From positions 1 to 34,172 of the forward strand of contig NZ_MWLL01000087.1 in the NCBI RefSeq assembly GCF_002198675.1: a stretch of DNA of 34,172 nt. Reading direction: 5' to 3'. Every line of letters begins with the position of its first letter. Within the stretch, counting starts at the first letter, position 1. Made by a program: the position numbers and the translations under genes. This DNA is from Kineosporia sp. R_H_3 (GTDB taxonomy: Bacteria > Actinomycetota > Actinomycetes > Actinomycetales > Kineosporiaceae). Below are positions 1-8,830 of this stretch, one piece after another. The notes under the pieces were generated by a model. The model was given only the letters and a program-made list of their open reading frames with translations. It had not been told where the DNA came from and did no database searches.

Positions 1-35
1 CCCAGCCCCGTCCCCGTCTCCGCAGGAGCGCAGCG

Positions 36-1004
36 ATGGACCTGACCCCCCGCCGCCTCGGCCGCTCGGACGTCCACGTCCCGGCCGTCGGCCTCGGCAC
101 GGCACCGCTCGGCGGCATGTACGCCCACGTCGCGGAGGAGCAGGCCCTGGACGTCGTCCGGGCCGCCCTCGAGGCCGGTGCCACGTACCTCGACACGGCC
201 CCCCAGTACGGCCACGGCACCGCCGAGCGCCGTCTCGGCGCCGCCCTCGCGACGCTCGGGGCCGCCGGCCGCCCCGGCCTCGTCGTCTCGACGAAGGTGG
301 GCCGGCTCGTCGTCCCGGCCCCCGCGGGCGCCGCGCAGGGCATCTTCGCCGACGCACCGCCGTCCGACGTCGTCTTCGACTTCAGCCCCGCCGGCGTCGA
401 GCGCTCGCTCGCGGAGAGCCTCGACCGCCTCGGCCTCGACCGGGTCGACATCGTCTACGTCCACGACCCCGACGAGCACGCCGACGAGGTGCTCGCCCGG
501 ACCTTCCCGGTGCTGCGGCGCTGGCGCGACGAGGGCGTCGTCGGGGCGATCGGGGTCGGGATGAACCAGTCCGCCGTCCCCGCGCGGTTCGTGCGGGAGG
601 CCGACCTGGACGTCGTCCTGCTCGCCGGCCGCTGGTCGGTCCTCGACCGCACCGGCGGCGCGGACCTCATGCCGCTGGCCCTCGAGCGCGGGGTCTCCGT
701 CGTCGTCGGCGGGGTCTTCAACTCGGGCCTGCTCGCCGACCCCCGCCCGGGGGCGCGCTTCGACTACGGCATCGCGCCCGACCACCTCGTGGCGCGCGCG
801 CAGGCCCTCGCTGCGGCCTGCGAGCGCTACGCCGTCCCGCTCAAGGCCGCGGCCCTGCAGTTCCCGTTCCGGCACCCGGCGGTCGCGTCGGTGCTCACGG
901 GCGCCCGCAGCCGGGCCGAGCTCGAGGAGAACCTGGCCCTGCTCGACGTCGAGGTCCCCGAGGCGCTCTGGGCCGAGCTCGACGCGATCGCGACGGCGCG
1001 GTGA
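36..1004 (+). CDS. Aldo/keto reductase, likely sugar (aldose) 1-dehydrogenase
   Basis: This 322-aa protein is a single TIM-barrel aldo/keto reductase of normal family length. The catalytic tetrad is visible: Asp53 and Tyr58 in the LDTAPQYG segment, Lys87 in VVSTKVG and His143 in VYVHDPD. The N-terminal GLGTAPLGG strand and overall layout resemble D-threo-aldose/L-fucose 1-dehydrogenases and pyridoxal dehydrogenases, which oxidise a cyclic hemiacetal to a lactone with NAD(P). An AGGAG ribosome site lies 7 nt before the ATG. Its stop overlaps the GTG of the following lactonase-type hydrolase, so the two are probably translated together and act in sequence (aldose to lactone to acid). The substrate is inferred from this pairing and is not proven. 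The promoter lies outside the window. Confidence 0.9.
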   Translation: MDLTPRRLGRSDVHVPAVGLGTAPLGGMYAHVAEEQALDVVRAALEAGATYLDTAPQYGHGTAERRLGAALATLGAAGRPGLVVSTKVGRLVVPAPAGAAQGIFADAPPSDVVFDFSPAGVERSLAESLDRLGLDRVDIVYVHDPDEHADEVLARTFPVLRRWRDEGVVGAIGVGMNQSAVPARFVREADLDVVLLAGRWSVLDRTGGADLMPLALERGVSVVVGGVFNSGLLADPRPGARFDYGIAPDHLVARAQALAAACERYAVPLKAAALQFPFRHPAVASVLTGARSRAELEENLALLDVEVPEALWAELDAIATAR

Positions 1005-1867
1005 GCCCCGGGCAGGCCGGGGTCGTCGACGCCCACCACCACGTCTGGGACCTCGCCGTCCGCGACCAGGACTGGATCCGCGGCGACGCGATGGCCCCGA
1101 TCGCGCGCTCCTTCGGCCTCGACGACCTGCGCCCGGAGGCCGCCGCCCGGGGCGTCGTCACGACCGTGCTCGTCCAGACCGTCGTCGGCCCCGACGAGAC
1201 CCCCGAGCTGCTCGCGCTGGCGGACGGCGACCCGCTCGTCGGCGCGGTCACCGGCTGGGCGGACCTCACCTCGCCCGCGCTCGCCGACGACCTCGCGGCG
1301 CTCCGGGACGGACCCGGCGGCCGGTGGCTGCGCGCCGTCCGGCACCAGGTGCAGCACGAGCCGGACCCGCGCTGGCTCGCCCGTCCGGACGTCGTGCGCG
1401 GGCTGGCCACGGTGGCCGCGGCGGGCCTCGCGTACGAGCTGCTCGTCCTGCCGCACCAGCTCCCGGCGGCCCTGGACGCGGTGCGGGCGGTGCCGGAGGG
1501 CCGGTTCGTCCTCGACCACTGCGCCAAGCCACCGGTCGCGTCCGGCGCGCTCGAGCCGTGGTCCCGGGACCTGCGGGCGCTGGCCGCCGAGCCCGCGGTG
1601 ACGTGCAAGCTCTCGGGCCTGGTCACCGAGGCGGCCTGGGCGACGTGGACCCCGGCGGACGTCGCACCCTTCGCGACCGTCGTCCTCGACGCCTTCGGCG
1701 CGGACCGGGTCATGGCCGGCTCGGACTGGCCGGTGTGCCTGCTCGCGGCGTCGTACGGGGCCGTCTGGGACCTCGCGCGCGACCTGCTCGCAGGCTGTTC
1801 GCCGACGGAGCGGGACGCCGTCCTGCGCGCGACCGCGACCCGCGTCTACGGCCTCGGGGGTGCCTGA
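1001..1867 (+). CDS. Amidohydrolase family 2 protein, probable sugar-lactone hydrolase (fuconolactonase-like)
   Basis: The 288-aa protein is a metal-dependent TIM-barrel hydrolase of the amidohydrolase-2 family. It opens with the metal-site motif DAHHHVWD (residues 10-17), has a DHCAKP segment in mid-barrel and ends with the GSDWPV motif carrying the conserved barrel-end Asp. The HHHVWD and SDWPV pairing is typical of L-fuconolactonase and L-rhamnonolactonase-like enzymes, which open the lactone made by a sugar dehydrogenase. Translation starts at a GTG that overlaps the upstream TGA (GTGA), showing coupling to the aldo/keto reductase. A 2-pyrone-4,6-dicarboxylate-lactonase-like activity is an alternative within the same family, but the dehydrogenase partner favours a sugar lactone. 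Confidence 0.85.
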   Translation: MSPGQAGVVDAHHHVWDLAVRDQDWIRGDAMAPIARSFGLDDLRPEAAARGVVTTVLVQTVVGPDETPELLALADGDPLVGAVTGWADLTSPALADDLAALRDGPGGRWLRAVRHQVQHEPDPRWLARPDVVRGLATVAAAGLAYELLVLPHQLPAALDAVRAVPEGRFVLDHCAKPPVASGALEPWSRDLRALAAEPAVTCKLSGLVTEAAWATWTPADVAPFATVVLDAFGADRVMAGSDWPVCLLAASYGAVWDLARDLLAGCSPTERDAVLRATATRVYGLGGA

Positions 1868-1890
1868 GGCACGGCGCGGTACCGTGCGCC

Positions 1891-2847
1891 GTGACCGCTC
1901 CTCTCATCTCCGGCCGCCGCCTGACCTCCGGACGGCGCGGGGCGTGGCTCGCGCTCGGCGGCGCGATCGCCGTGGGCTCGGTCGCGTTCACCCAGATCAA
2001 GCTCGTCCTCGAGCAGGTCTCGCCGCTCGCGCTGGCCGCCGGCCGGGTCGGCTTCTCGGCCGTCGCGTTCGCCCTCGTCGTCACCCTCCAGCCGTGGCGG
2101 CGGACCCCCGTCGCCCGGGAGGACCGGCTCGCCGTCCTCGCCTGCGGTCTCGGCGGGTCCGCCGGGTTCCACCTGCTCTACACCTGGGGCCAGCAGCGGG
2201 TCTCGGTCGCCGTCGGCGCGATCGTCCTGGGCTGCATGCCGGTGGTCGTCGGCGCCCTCGAGGTCGTGTTCCTGCGGCACCGGCTCACGATGGTCCAGGT
2301 CGGCGGGCTCGTCCTGTCCGTCGCCGGGGTGACGCTCATGTCGTTCGACGGCTCCGGCGAAGGCGGTGACGGAGCGCCGCTCGTGCGGGACGCGGCCTGG
2401 TTCGCCGGGTTCGCCGCCGTCGCCGGGGCCACCGTCGTCTGGTCGGCGGTCTCGGTGACGACGAGGTCGCTCGCCGACCGGTACGACCAGTGGTGGCTCA
2501 ACACCCCGGGGACCCTCGTCGGCGCGCTCGTCATGGCCCTCCTCGTCGTGGGCACGCACCGCTGGCCGGAGTACGGCGACCTGTCGGCGTCCGGCTGGCT
2601 CCAGGTGGCCTGGCTCGGAGCGGTCGGGTCGGCCTTCCTCTACGCGGCGCTGGCCCGGGCGATGCAGCACCTGCACGCGACGACCACGGCGAGCGTGAGC
2701 ACCCTCGTCACCCCGCTCGGGGTCGTCGTGGCGTGGGTGGTCCTCGGGGAGCGGCCGTCCTGGCCGGTCGTCGCCGGCGGGGCCGTCGTCCTCGTCGGGG
2801 CCTTCCTGGTCACGGCGCGACCGACGGCGGCACGCGCGCGGGCCTGA
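1891..2847 (+). CDS. EamA/DMT-family transporter (10 predicted TM helices)
   Basis: This is a 318-aa integral membrane protein with two EamA repeats of about five hydrophobic helices each, the usual size for the drug/metabolite transporter superfamily. Typical features are the ITFxxxK-like start (SVAFTQIKLVLEQVSPLAL) and a second-repeat end with TASVSTLVTPLGVVVAWVVLGE. The only near start in frame is a GTG 23 nt after the preceding stop. No clear Shine-Dalgarno is seen, and a 6-bp stem (GCACGG/CCGTGC, 1869-1887) sits just in front of it. Family members export or import small metabolites. Its position after two sugar-oxidation genes suggests transport of a related sugar, acid or metabolite, which is inference only. 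Confidence 0.85.
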   Translation: MTAPLISGRRLTSGRRGAWLALGGAIAVGSVAFTQIKLVLEQVSPLALAAGRVGFSAVAFALVVTLQPWRRTPVAREDRLAVLACGLGGSAGFHLLYTWGQQRVSVAVGAIVLGCMPVVVGALEVVFLRHRLTMVQVGGLVLSVAGVTLMSFDGSGEGGDGAPLVRDAAWFAGFAAVAGATVVWSAVSVTTRSLADRYDQWWLNTPGTLVGALVMALLVVGTHRWPEYGDLSASGWLQVAWLGAVGSAFLYAALARAMQHLHATTTASVSTLVTPLGVVVAWVVLGERPSWPVVAGGAVVLVGAFLVTARPTAARARA

Positions 2848-2850
2848 CGC

Positions 2851-2890
2851 CGGAAGGGCGGTCCCCCCTCTCGGGGGAACCGCCCTTCCG
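2851..2890 (+). terminator. Strong hairpin terminator after the EamA gene
   Basis: A near-perfect inverted repeat begins 3 nt after the transporter stop: a 12-bp stem (CGGAAGGGCGGT paired with ACCGCCCTTCCG), one C-A mismatch, five more C-G pairs and a TCTC loop. There is no U-tract, as is common for actinobacterial terminators. It could work in either direction. Confidence 0.8.
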
Positions 2891-2891
2891 T

Positions 2892-2917
2892 GGTCCCGGT
2901 GGGGGAGCACCGGGACC
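2892..2917 (-). terminator. Hairpin terminator after the multicopper oxidase gene
   Basis: A perfect 10-bp stem (GGTCCCGGTG/CACCGGGACC) with a GGGGAG loop lies 15 nt past the oxidase stop on the minus strand and only 1 bp from the other hairpin. The two convergent genes therefore each have a terminator. Confidence 0.7.
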
Positions 2918-2932
2918 GTCAGAACCGCCGCG

Positions 2933-5900
2933 TCAGGGGGCCGCGGCGACCGCCACCCACGGGGAGTACGTCGTGCCGAGCCCGTTGCGGGCACCGACGC
3001 GGACGTACCAGACCCGCTTGGTGAGGTTGGTGAACGTGTACGACGTCCCCGGCCTCGTGACCGAGACCCGACCGGCACCGGCCGCGCTGGTGGCGCGCTC
3101 GATGCGGTAGTCCTGCGCCCCCGGGACCGCGATCCAGGAGAGGGCGATGGACTCCGTCGTCGCCGACGTCGACGTCGCCTGGGCAGGAGTCGTCACGACC
3201 GGGACCGGCGGTGCCGCGACCGTCACCGTCTGCACGGCCGTGGCGGCCCGGCCCCCGGCGTTCCACGCGACCACCCGGTAGGAGTACGTCGACCCCAGGG
3301 TGACCGCCGTGTCGGTCCGGTTGAGCGCCGTCCCCGTACCCGCGGCCGCGGGACGGGTGGAGAGCTGCGTCCAGGTGACGCCGCCGTCCGTGGACCGCTG
3401 GAGCGAGAAGCCCGACTCGTTCGTCGAGGCGTCCGTCCACACGGACCGCACCGAGAGCGGACCGGTCCTGACCTGGGTGCCGAACCCGCCCGGTGCCGCC
3501 GGCGGGGTCACGAGGGTGACGGACGCCGTCCCGGAGAGGCTGGTGCCGAGGAAGCTCACGGCACCGACCCGGTAGGTGTTCGTCGCCCCCGGCAGCGGGG
3601 CCAGGTCGATCGTGGCCTGCGCACCCGTGCCGGTGGCGCCGGCGAACGTGGTGAGCGTCGTCCACGACGTCCCGCCGTCCGTGCTGCGCTGCACGACCGT
3701 GCTGTCCTCGTCCGTGGCGTTGTCCGTCCAGACGAGGTTCACGCTCGCGTCCCGGGTCGCCGTCGCCGCGACGAGCGTCGCGGCCAGGCCGCTCGGGGCC
3801 GCCGCCAGCGCCGGGGTCACCGACACGTTCGCCGACCACACCGTCGTGACGAGGTTCGTCACGCCGACCCGGTACGTGTACGTCGTGCCGGCCACGACCG
3901 GGCCCGGGTCGATCGCCTGGACGGCGTCCGCCCCGAGGCTCGCGAGCGTCGTCCAGCTCCCGCCGCCGTCCGTCGACCGCTGGACCGTGTAGCCGGTCTC
4001 GTCGGTCGCGTTGTCGGTCCAGGTCACCTTGACCTCGGGACCGCCGACCCCGGCCTGGGCCTTCGCCGCGACGTTCGTCGGCGCGCCCGGGGCGGCCGCC
4101 GAGACGGACGCGGTGTTGGAGACCGGGCTCGGCCCGACGAGGTTCTCCGCGTAGACGCGGTAGAGGTCCGTCGAGTCGACCGTGAGCGGTCCGGCGTCGG
4201 TGTAGGTCTGGTCGGTCGCCGGCAGGGTCGCCAGCGTCGTCCAGGTCCCGCCGCCGTTCGTGGACCGCTGGACGACGACGCCGGTCGCGTTCGTCGCCGT
4301 GTTGGTCCACGCGAGCGCCGCACCCGGGCCGGCCACGAGCGACGCCGTCAGCGTGCTCGGAGCGGTCGGGACGACGAGCGCGACGGTCACGACGTTCGAC
4401 GGTGCGCCTGCGCGCCCGCCGTTCAGCGCGACGACCCGGTAGTCGTACGACGAGCCCTGGGACACGGTCGAGTCCGTGTAGGTCGTCGTCGCGGCCGGGG
4501 TCGTCCCGATCGTCGTCCACGCCGCCGACCCGGTGAGCGTGCGCTGCACCTGGAAGGCGGTCGCCGCCGCCGGGACGTTGCCGCCGTCGGTCCACGCCAG
4601 GTCCACGGAGGGACCCGCCGCGATGACGCCCGTGAGCGCCGTCGCCGTCGCCGGCGCCGGGGTGTCGACCGCGGTGTACGCCGCGGAGACGCTCTGGACG
4701 GTCTTCGTCGGGAAGCCGTTGCCGTAGCCGACGGTGTTCTTCGCGACGACCCGGTACTGCGTCGTCCCGACGTCAGCCGTGGAGCCCGGGTCCGCCATCG
4801 ACCGGGTCTGGTGGATGTTCGCCGCGTCGAGCGGTGAGGCCACGGTGCCCACGGCCGACCAGGTCGCCCCGTCGTCCGTGCTCCGCTCGACGGTGAACGC
4901 CGTCTCGGTGATCGAGTTGTCGTCCCAGTGGACGATCCACCGGTTCGTCCCGCCGTCGGGCGCCTTCTCGGTCCACAGCGCCCCCGCCTTGGCCGGCGGC
5001 AGCGCCAGGTCGACCGGCCGCATCATGTCCATCTCTTCGTGGCTCAGGATGTGGCAGTGGAAGACGTACTCCCAGCCGAAGTTGACGAGCTGGTTGGTGA
5101 TCGCCGCCGTCGGGTTGCCCTGGACGTCCATGTTGTTGAACCCGTCGGGGCTCCCCAGGGGCATCATCGGGTCGAGCGGGCGCACCGAGTTCGGCACCTC
5201 GAACGGCGTCTTCGGCACGAGCGGCCGCAGCGCGACGATCGTGTCCTCGAGCGGTGACATCCGGACGGTGTCCTTCCACCCGAGCTCGTTCTCGTCCGGC
5301 GGGATGACGATGTTGTCCCACGTGACGCGGTTGAGCACCTGGACGTCGAACAGGTGGAAGTGGATCGGGTGCGTGTCCACGCCGTTGTGCGTGATGCGCC
5401 AGATCTGCGTCCCGTCGGCGGCACTGGAGATCGGGGTGGCCTTCGCCCCGGCCGACTCCAGGTTCGTGCCGTCGATGATCTCCGTCGTCGGGTTCGTGTA
5501 CGGGTAGAGCGTGACGTTCTGCGCGCCGGGCGTCGGCGGCTGCGCCTCGATGCCGAGGTTGGCTTGCATCCGCCCGAACGGGTCGAACGTCGAGGAGTTC
5601 ATCTCGTCGTGGATCGCCTTCGGCTCCAGGCCGATCGTCATCTTCGACGTCGGGGCCTTGAGCGTGTTGAAGGAGAACGACCCGGTGTCGTTGACCCGGA
5701 CGAGCCCGTCGCAGGTCGTCGACGTGCTCGCGCCGTTGCAGTTGCTGCCGGTCGCGAACGCGGTGCCGTACGCCGAGTTGTACGCGGCCTGCCCGACGAT
5801 GACCGGGTGCTGGCCGGACTCGAACACGCCGCTGCCGTTCGCCTTGTGCTTGAAGGCGCTCGTCAGCTTCGTGAGGTTGAACGCCGGGGCCGGCGTCGTC

Positions 5901-8812
5901 GCGGCGATCTTGACCTGCATGACGGTCCGGGTGTTCGGGCCGTAGCCGGGCAGGATCTTCGGGGCGCCGTTCGGGCTCATGTCCGGGGCGCCGGTGTAGT
6001 AGTCGTACGACGGCACCCGCGCCGGGAAGGCCGCAGGAGCGTCGTTGTAGAGGATGAGCGTCTTGCCGGCGAACTTCGAGAAGTCGACGATGGCGTCGGA
6101 CCGCTCCGCCGGGGCGAGCAGCATCGAGTGCAGGTCCACGTTGCCGACGTCGAAGCGCGTCGGGTCGGTGATCCAGGTCGTCGGCTGCTGGCCGTCGATG
6201 ACCGCCGGCTTGGGCAGGAAGCCGCCCTCGCTGCCGATCTGCACCCAGTCCGGACCGGCCGCGTTGTTGTTCGCGTCGGCCGGGGTCGGCGAGATGTTCG
6301 GGTCGGTCTGCGCGGCGGCCAGCTCGGCCGCGTTGAGCCTGACCTCGGTCGTGCCGTCACCCTGGTTCGGGTCGGCCGTGTACCACTGCAGGTTGAAGAA
6401 GCGGTCGTTCGCGGCGTTGAGGATCCGCATCCGGTACGACTTCGGCTGCAGCGTCACCGTCGGGTAGGCGACACCGTTGACGATCGGGGTGTCGTTGAAC
6501 TGCTCCATGCCCGCGGAGATGTTCGGCGTCCCGGGGATGAGCTCCGGCTCGCAGAACGGGTCGGTGTCGTACGTCCACGTCCCCGGGTCGTCGAGCTTGC
6601 AGTCCGGGGTATAGTACGGGTTCTTGATCGGCCCGTACTTCGTGCCGGTCGCCGGCGGCCAGAACCACGGGCCGTACATCCACCGGCCGTAGGCGCTCAT
6701 GCCGGAGGGGTCACCGGGGTTCTGCGCCGGCATGTAGACGTGGTGGTACCAGAACGAACCCTTGGTGCCCCAGCGGGTCTCGTCCCACGTCGGGTCCTGG
6801 AGCGCGAGCTGCGCGGCGTCGGGGGTGAACGTCCGGTCCTGGACGACGAGGGGCAGGGTGTCGTTCGCGCCGGGGATGGTCCCGGAGTTCACGAGCGCCT
6901 GCTCGGTCTCGTCGGTGATGACGTACCCGGCGGCCTCGCCGGCGTACACGTTGAGCCGGGTGATGCCCCACGAGTGGTCGTGGTAGAACATCAGCCGCGC
7001 ACTCTGCTGGTTGGTGTAGTAGAAGGTCTGGCAGCCGTCGTCGGCCTTGTCGCAGACCACCGAGTTGTCGGCCGGGTCGACCATGTCGGGGACGTTGCTC
7101 ACCGCGACGCCCTGCGGCCACGCGGCGTTCTCGCCGGCCGGGGTGACCCACTGGTGCGGCGTGCCGTCGCTGATCCACGGGGTCGTGCCGCCGTGCAGGT
7201 GCAGCTCGGCACGGTTGTCCGTGAAGCAGTGCATCCCGTCCTTGGGCTCCTGGGTGCACTCCGGGTTGCGGACGGCGTCCATGACCGTGCTGTCGTCGGT
7301 CACCGGCGTGCCCATGTCCATCGGGCCCATGCCCGAGCCCATCATCGTCGAGTCGACGGGCAGGAACAGGTCACCCTTGGCGCCGGTCGGCAGGTAGTTG
7401 TGGAAGACGATCCGGGTCGGCCGGTTCTTCGTCGCACCGATGAACGGGCCGAGCCACTGCGGCGCGGTGACGCCGAAGACCTGGTTGCCGTTCTTGTCGA
7501 GGACGGGCACCTTCGTGCCGTCGAGCAGCTCGTTCGTCAGCTCGACGTGCTGGCTGACCGCCGCGTTCTCCGGCGTCTCGATCTGCACGTAGCCGCGCAC
7601 GAGGGTCGGGTCGATGTCGGTGTGGAACTTCGTCCGGTACTGGACGAGGCCGATGACGTACTCGTCGGCCTCCTCGCCGCTGTACGTCTTGGCCGCGGGC
7701 ACGCCGAGCGGGATGAACTTCTCGCCGCTCGCGACGCTCGGGCAGCCGCCCGGCGCCGCCGGGCTGCAGGTGACCGGCAGCGCGTCCTGGAACTTGCGGA
7801 TGCCGACGGCGAGGTACCCGGCGCCCGGGGTGTCGACGGTGATCGCGGTGACGGCACCGATGTCCGTCGCGCTCGTCGCCGTCGCGCCGGCGCCGGGGGT
7901 CCCGGTCTGGTCGCCGTCCGCCACGGCGACGTCCGGTGCGGAGGTGTAGCCGCTGCCGAAGTCGACCGGGTCGATCGCCGTGAGGTGCAGGGTCGTGGAC
8001 ACCACCGCGGGCGTGGCCCCGGCGAGGGGGTCGGCGATCGTGCCGTTGTGGATGGCGACACCCGGCGCCGTGAGGTAGCCCGAGCCCGGCTCGTCGATGA
8101 CGACGGCGGTGATCGTGCCGTTGGCGTCCATGCCGTCGATCGGGTCGTTGTTGGCGATCATCGGCACGTGGCCCTTGGCCTGGACGCCGTTCGCCAGGTC
8201 GGGCATGTCGAACTCGACGACCGGCATGACGTAGTCACGGCCGCCGTCGGTGATGGTGATCGGGTCGACGCCGCCGGAGCCCTGCGCGGTCGCGCCGGTG
8301 CCGGCGCCGCCGGTCAGGGTGACGTCGAAGGAGCGGTAGCCGGATCCGGCCGTGCCGACCGTGTAGCCGGTCACGCTGCCCGACGTCGTCACGGTCGCGG
8401 TCGCCGTCGCCGCGTTCCCGGGGTCGCCGCCGTTGATCGTCACCGTCGCGCCGCCGGTGTAGCCGCTGCCGGCGTTCGTCACGTCGATCGTCGCGATGCC
8501 GCCGGTCAGCGGGTCGACGTTCGCGCTCGCGGTCGCGCCGGTGCCGCTGCCGGTGATCTCCACGGCCGCCGTCGGCGTCGTGAGCTGGCTCAGCGCCCAG
8601 TTCGGCCACGGGCCGAAGTAGTGCGGGACCTTCGACGGGTCCGTCGGGCCGGTCGGCTTCGCGGCCTGGGCCGCGGTGCTCGTGAGACCCGGCAGCGCGA
8701 CGGCCAGCGCCCCGACGAGCGCCGCCGCGGCCAGCGTCGCGGTGATGGACCGTCGTCCCACGGCCCGGCCGGCACGGCGTCCTCGCACGTGTCGCATCAC
8801 TGTGTGTGTCAT
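2933..8812 (-). CDS. Giant secreted multicopper oxidase with GSGY repeats and C-terminal FN3 domains
   Basis: This 1959-aa protein begins with a signal peptide containing twin arginines (RRSITATLAAAALVG, residues 20-34), cleaved near Ala50, so Tat export is plausible. Residues about 105-340 hold six GSGY-type repeats. The cupredoxin part covers about 380-1270 with all four copper motifs: HLHG (His538/His540), HDHSWG (His611/His613), HPIHFH (His1148/1151/1153) and HCHILSHEEMDM (His1252, Cys1253, His1254, His1258, axial Met1263). Seven fibronectin type III domains fill about 1275-1955. The enzyme should couple one-electron oxidation of a substrate or metal ion to reduction of oxygen to water outside the cell. 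Its size and the ISDGTPHQW segment recall the very large MnxG/MofA-like oxidases, so metal (Mn or Cu) oxidation is possible but unproven. A purine-rich ribosome site (GGGAGAAGGGG) precedes the ATG. Confidence 0.92.
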   Translation of the reverse strand: MTHTVMRHVRGRRAGRAVGRRSITATLAAAALVGALAVALPGLTSTAAQAAKPTGPTDPSKVPHYFGPWPNWALSQLTTPTAAVEITGSGTGATASANVDPLTGGIATIDVTNAGSGYTGGATVTINGGDPGNAATATATVTTSGSVTGYTVGTAGSGYRSFDVTLTGGAGTGATAQGSGGVDPITITDGGRDYVMPVVEFDMPDLANGVQAKGHVPMIANNDPIDGMDANGTITAVVIDEPGSGYLTAPGVAIHNGTIADPLAGATPAVVSTTLHLTAIDPVDFGSGYTSAPDVAVADGDQTGTPGAGATATSATDIGAVTAITVDTPGAGYLAVGIRKFQDALPVTCSPAAPGGCPSVASGEKFIPLGVPAAKTYSGEEADEYVIGLVQYRTKFHTDIDPTLVRGYVQIETPENAAVSQHVELTNELLDGTKVPVLDKNGNQVFGVTAPQWLGPFIGATKNRPTRIVFHNYLPTGAKGDLFLPVDSTMMGSGMGPMDMGTPVTDDSTVMDAVRNPECTQEPKDGMHCFTDNRAELHLHGGTTPWISDGTPHQWVTPAGENAAWPQGVAVSNVPDMVDPADNSVVCDKADDGCQTFYYTNQQSARLMFYHDHSWGITRLNVYAGEAAGYVITDETEQALVNSGTIPGANDTLPLVVQDRTFTPDAAQLALQDPTWDETRWGTKGSFWYHHVYMPAQNPGDPSGMSAYGRWMYGPWFWPPATGTKYGPIKNPYYTPDCKLDDPGTWTYDTDPFCEPELIPGTPNISAGMEQFNDTPIVNGVAYPTVTLQPKSYRMRILNAANDRFFNLQWYTADPNQGDGTTEVRLNAAELAAAQTDPNISPTPADANNNAAGPDWVQIGSEGGFLPKPAVIDGQQPTTWITDPTRFDVGNVDLHSMLLAPAERSDAIVDFSKFAGKTLILYNDAPAAFPARVPSYDYYTGAPDMSPNGAPKILPGYGPNTRTVMQVKIAATTPAPAFNLTKLTSAFKHKANGSGVFESGQHPVIVGQAAYNSAYGTAFATGSNCNGASTSTTCDGLVRVNDTGSFSFNTLKAPTSKMTIGLEPKAIHDEMNSSTFDPFGRMQANLGIEAQPPTPGAQNVTLYPYTNPTTEIIDGTNLESAGAKATPISSAADGTQIWRITHNGVDTHPIHFHLFDVQVLNRVTWDNIVIPPDENELGWKDTVRMSPLEDTIVALRPLVPKTPFEVPNSVRPLDPMMPLGSPDGFNNMDVQGNPTAAITNQLVNFGWEYVFHCHILSHEEMDMMRPVDLALPPAKAGALWTEKAPDGGTNRWIVHWDDNSITETAFTVERSTDDGATWSAVGTVASPLDAANIHQTRSMADPGSTADVGTTQYRVVAKNTVGYGNGFPTKTVQSVSAAYTAVDTPAPATATALTGVIAAGPSVDLAWTDGGNVPAAATAFQVQRTLTGSAAWTTIGTTPAATTTYTDSTVSQGSSYDYRVVALNGGRAGAPSNVVTVALVVPTAPSTLTASLVAGPGAALAWTNTATNATGVVVQRSTNGGGTWTTLATLPATDQTYTDAGPLTVDSTDLYRVYAENLVGPSPVSNTASVSAAAPGAPTNVAAKAQAGVGGPEVKVTWTDNATDETGYTVQRSTDGGGSWTTLASLGADAVQAIDPGPVVAGTTYTYRVGVTNLVTTVWSANVSVTPALAAAPSGLAATLVAATATRDASVNLVWTDNATDEDSTVVQRSTDGGTSWTTLTTFAGATGTGAQATIDLAPLPGATNTYRVGAVSFLGTSLSGTASVTLVTPPAAPGGFGTQVRTGPLSVRSVWTDASTNESGFSLQRSTDGGVTWTQLSTRPAAAGTGTALNRTDTAVTLGSTYSYRVVAWNAGGRAATAVQTVTVAAPPVPVVTTPAQATSTSATTESIALSWIAVPGAQDYRIERATSAAGAGRVSVTRPGTSYTFTNLTKRVWYVRVGARNGLGTTYSPWVAVAAAP
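2936..4990 (-). repeat. Array of seven fibronectin type III modules inside the oxidase gene
   Basis: The 3' third of the oxidase gene encodes seven modules of about 92-100 residues, each with the pattern LxWTDNATxExGxxVQRSTDGGxSWTTL followed by YRV. The DNA is similar too: a block reading roughly CCGCCGTCCGT(G/C)GACCGCTGGA recurs every 290-300 bp (for example near 3380, 3680, 3970 and 4250). This suggests internal duplication and a site for copy-number change. Modules 3 to 6 are the most alike. Confidence 0.85.
7793..8500 (-). repeat. Six degenerate GSGY-type repeats near the N-terminus of the oxidase
   Basis: Residues about 105-340 contain the recurring pattern V-x-x-x-GSGY-(T/L/R)-x-x-P-x-V-x-(I/V). 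Copies are VTNAGSGYTGGATVTI, VGTAGSGYRSFDVTL, ITDGGRDYVMPVVEF, DEPGSGYLTAPGVAI, DFGSGYTSAPDVAV and DTPGAGYLAVGI, at about 40-residue spacing. Short beta-strand repeats of this kind occur in surface and virion proteins. Their function in front of a copper oxidase domain is unknown. Confidence 0.7.
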
Positions 8813-8830
8813 TGCGCCCCTTCTCCCTGA

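Noticed and set aside
1869-1887. Stem GCACGG/CCGTGC before the EamA start as a riboswitch
   Set aside because: It is only 6 bp long within a 23-nt gap, too small for a riboswitch; at most it dampens translation.
2936-4990. Periodic repeats considered as an integrated repeat array
   Set aside because: The periodicity is explained by consecutive FN3 domains in one open frame.
5354-8830. Long open frame on the plus strand opposite the oxidase gene, more than 1100 codons
   Set aside because: Its translation is rich in Arg, Val, Gly and Asp without any domain, as expected for the antisense of GC-rich coding DNA, while the opposite strand encodes a complete copper oxidase.
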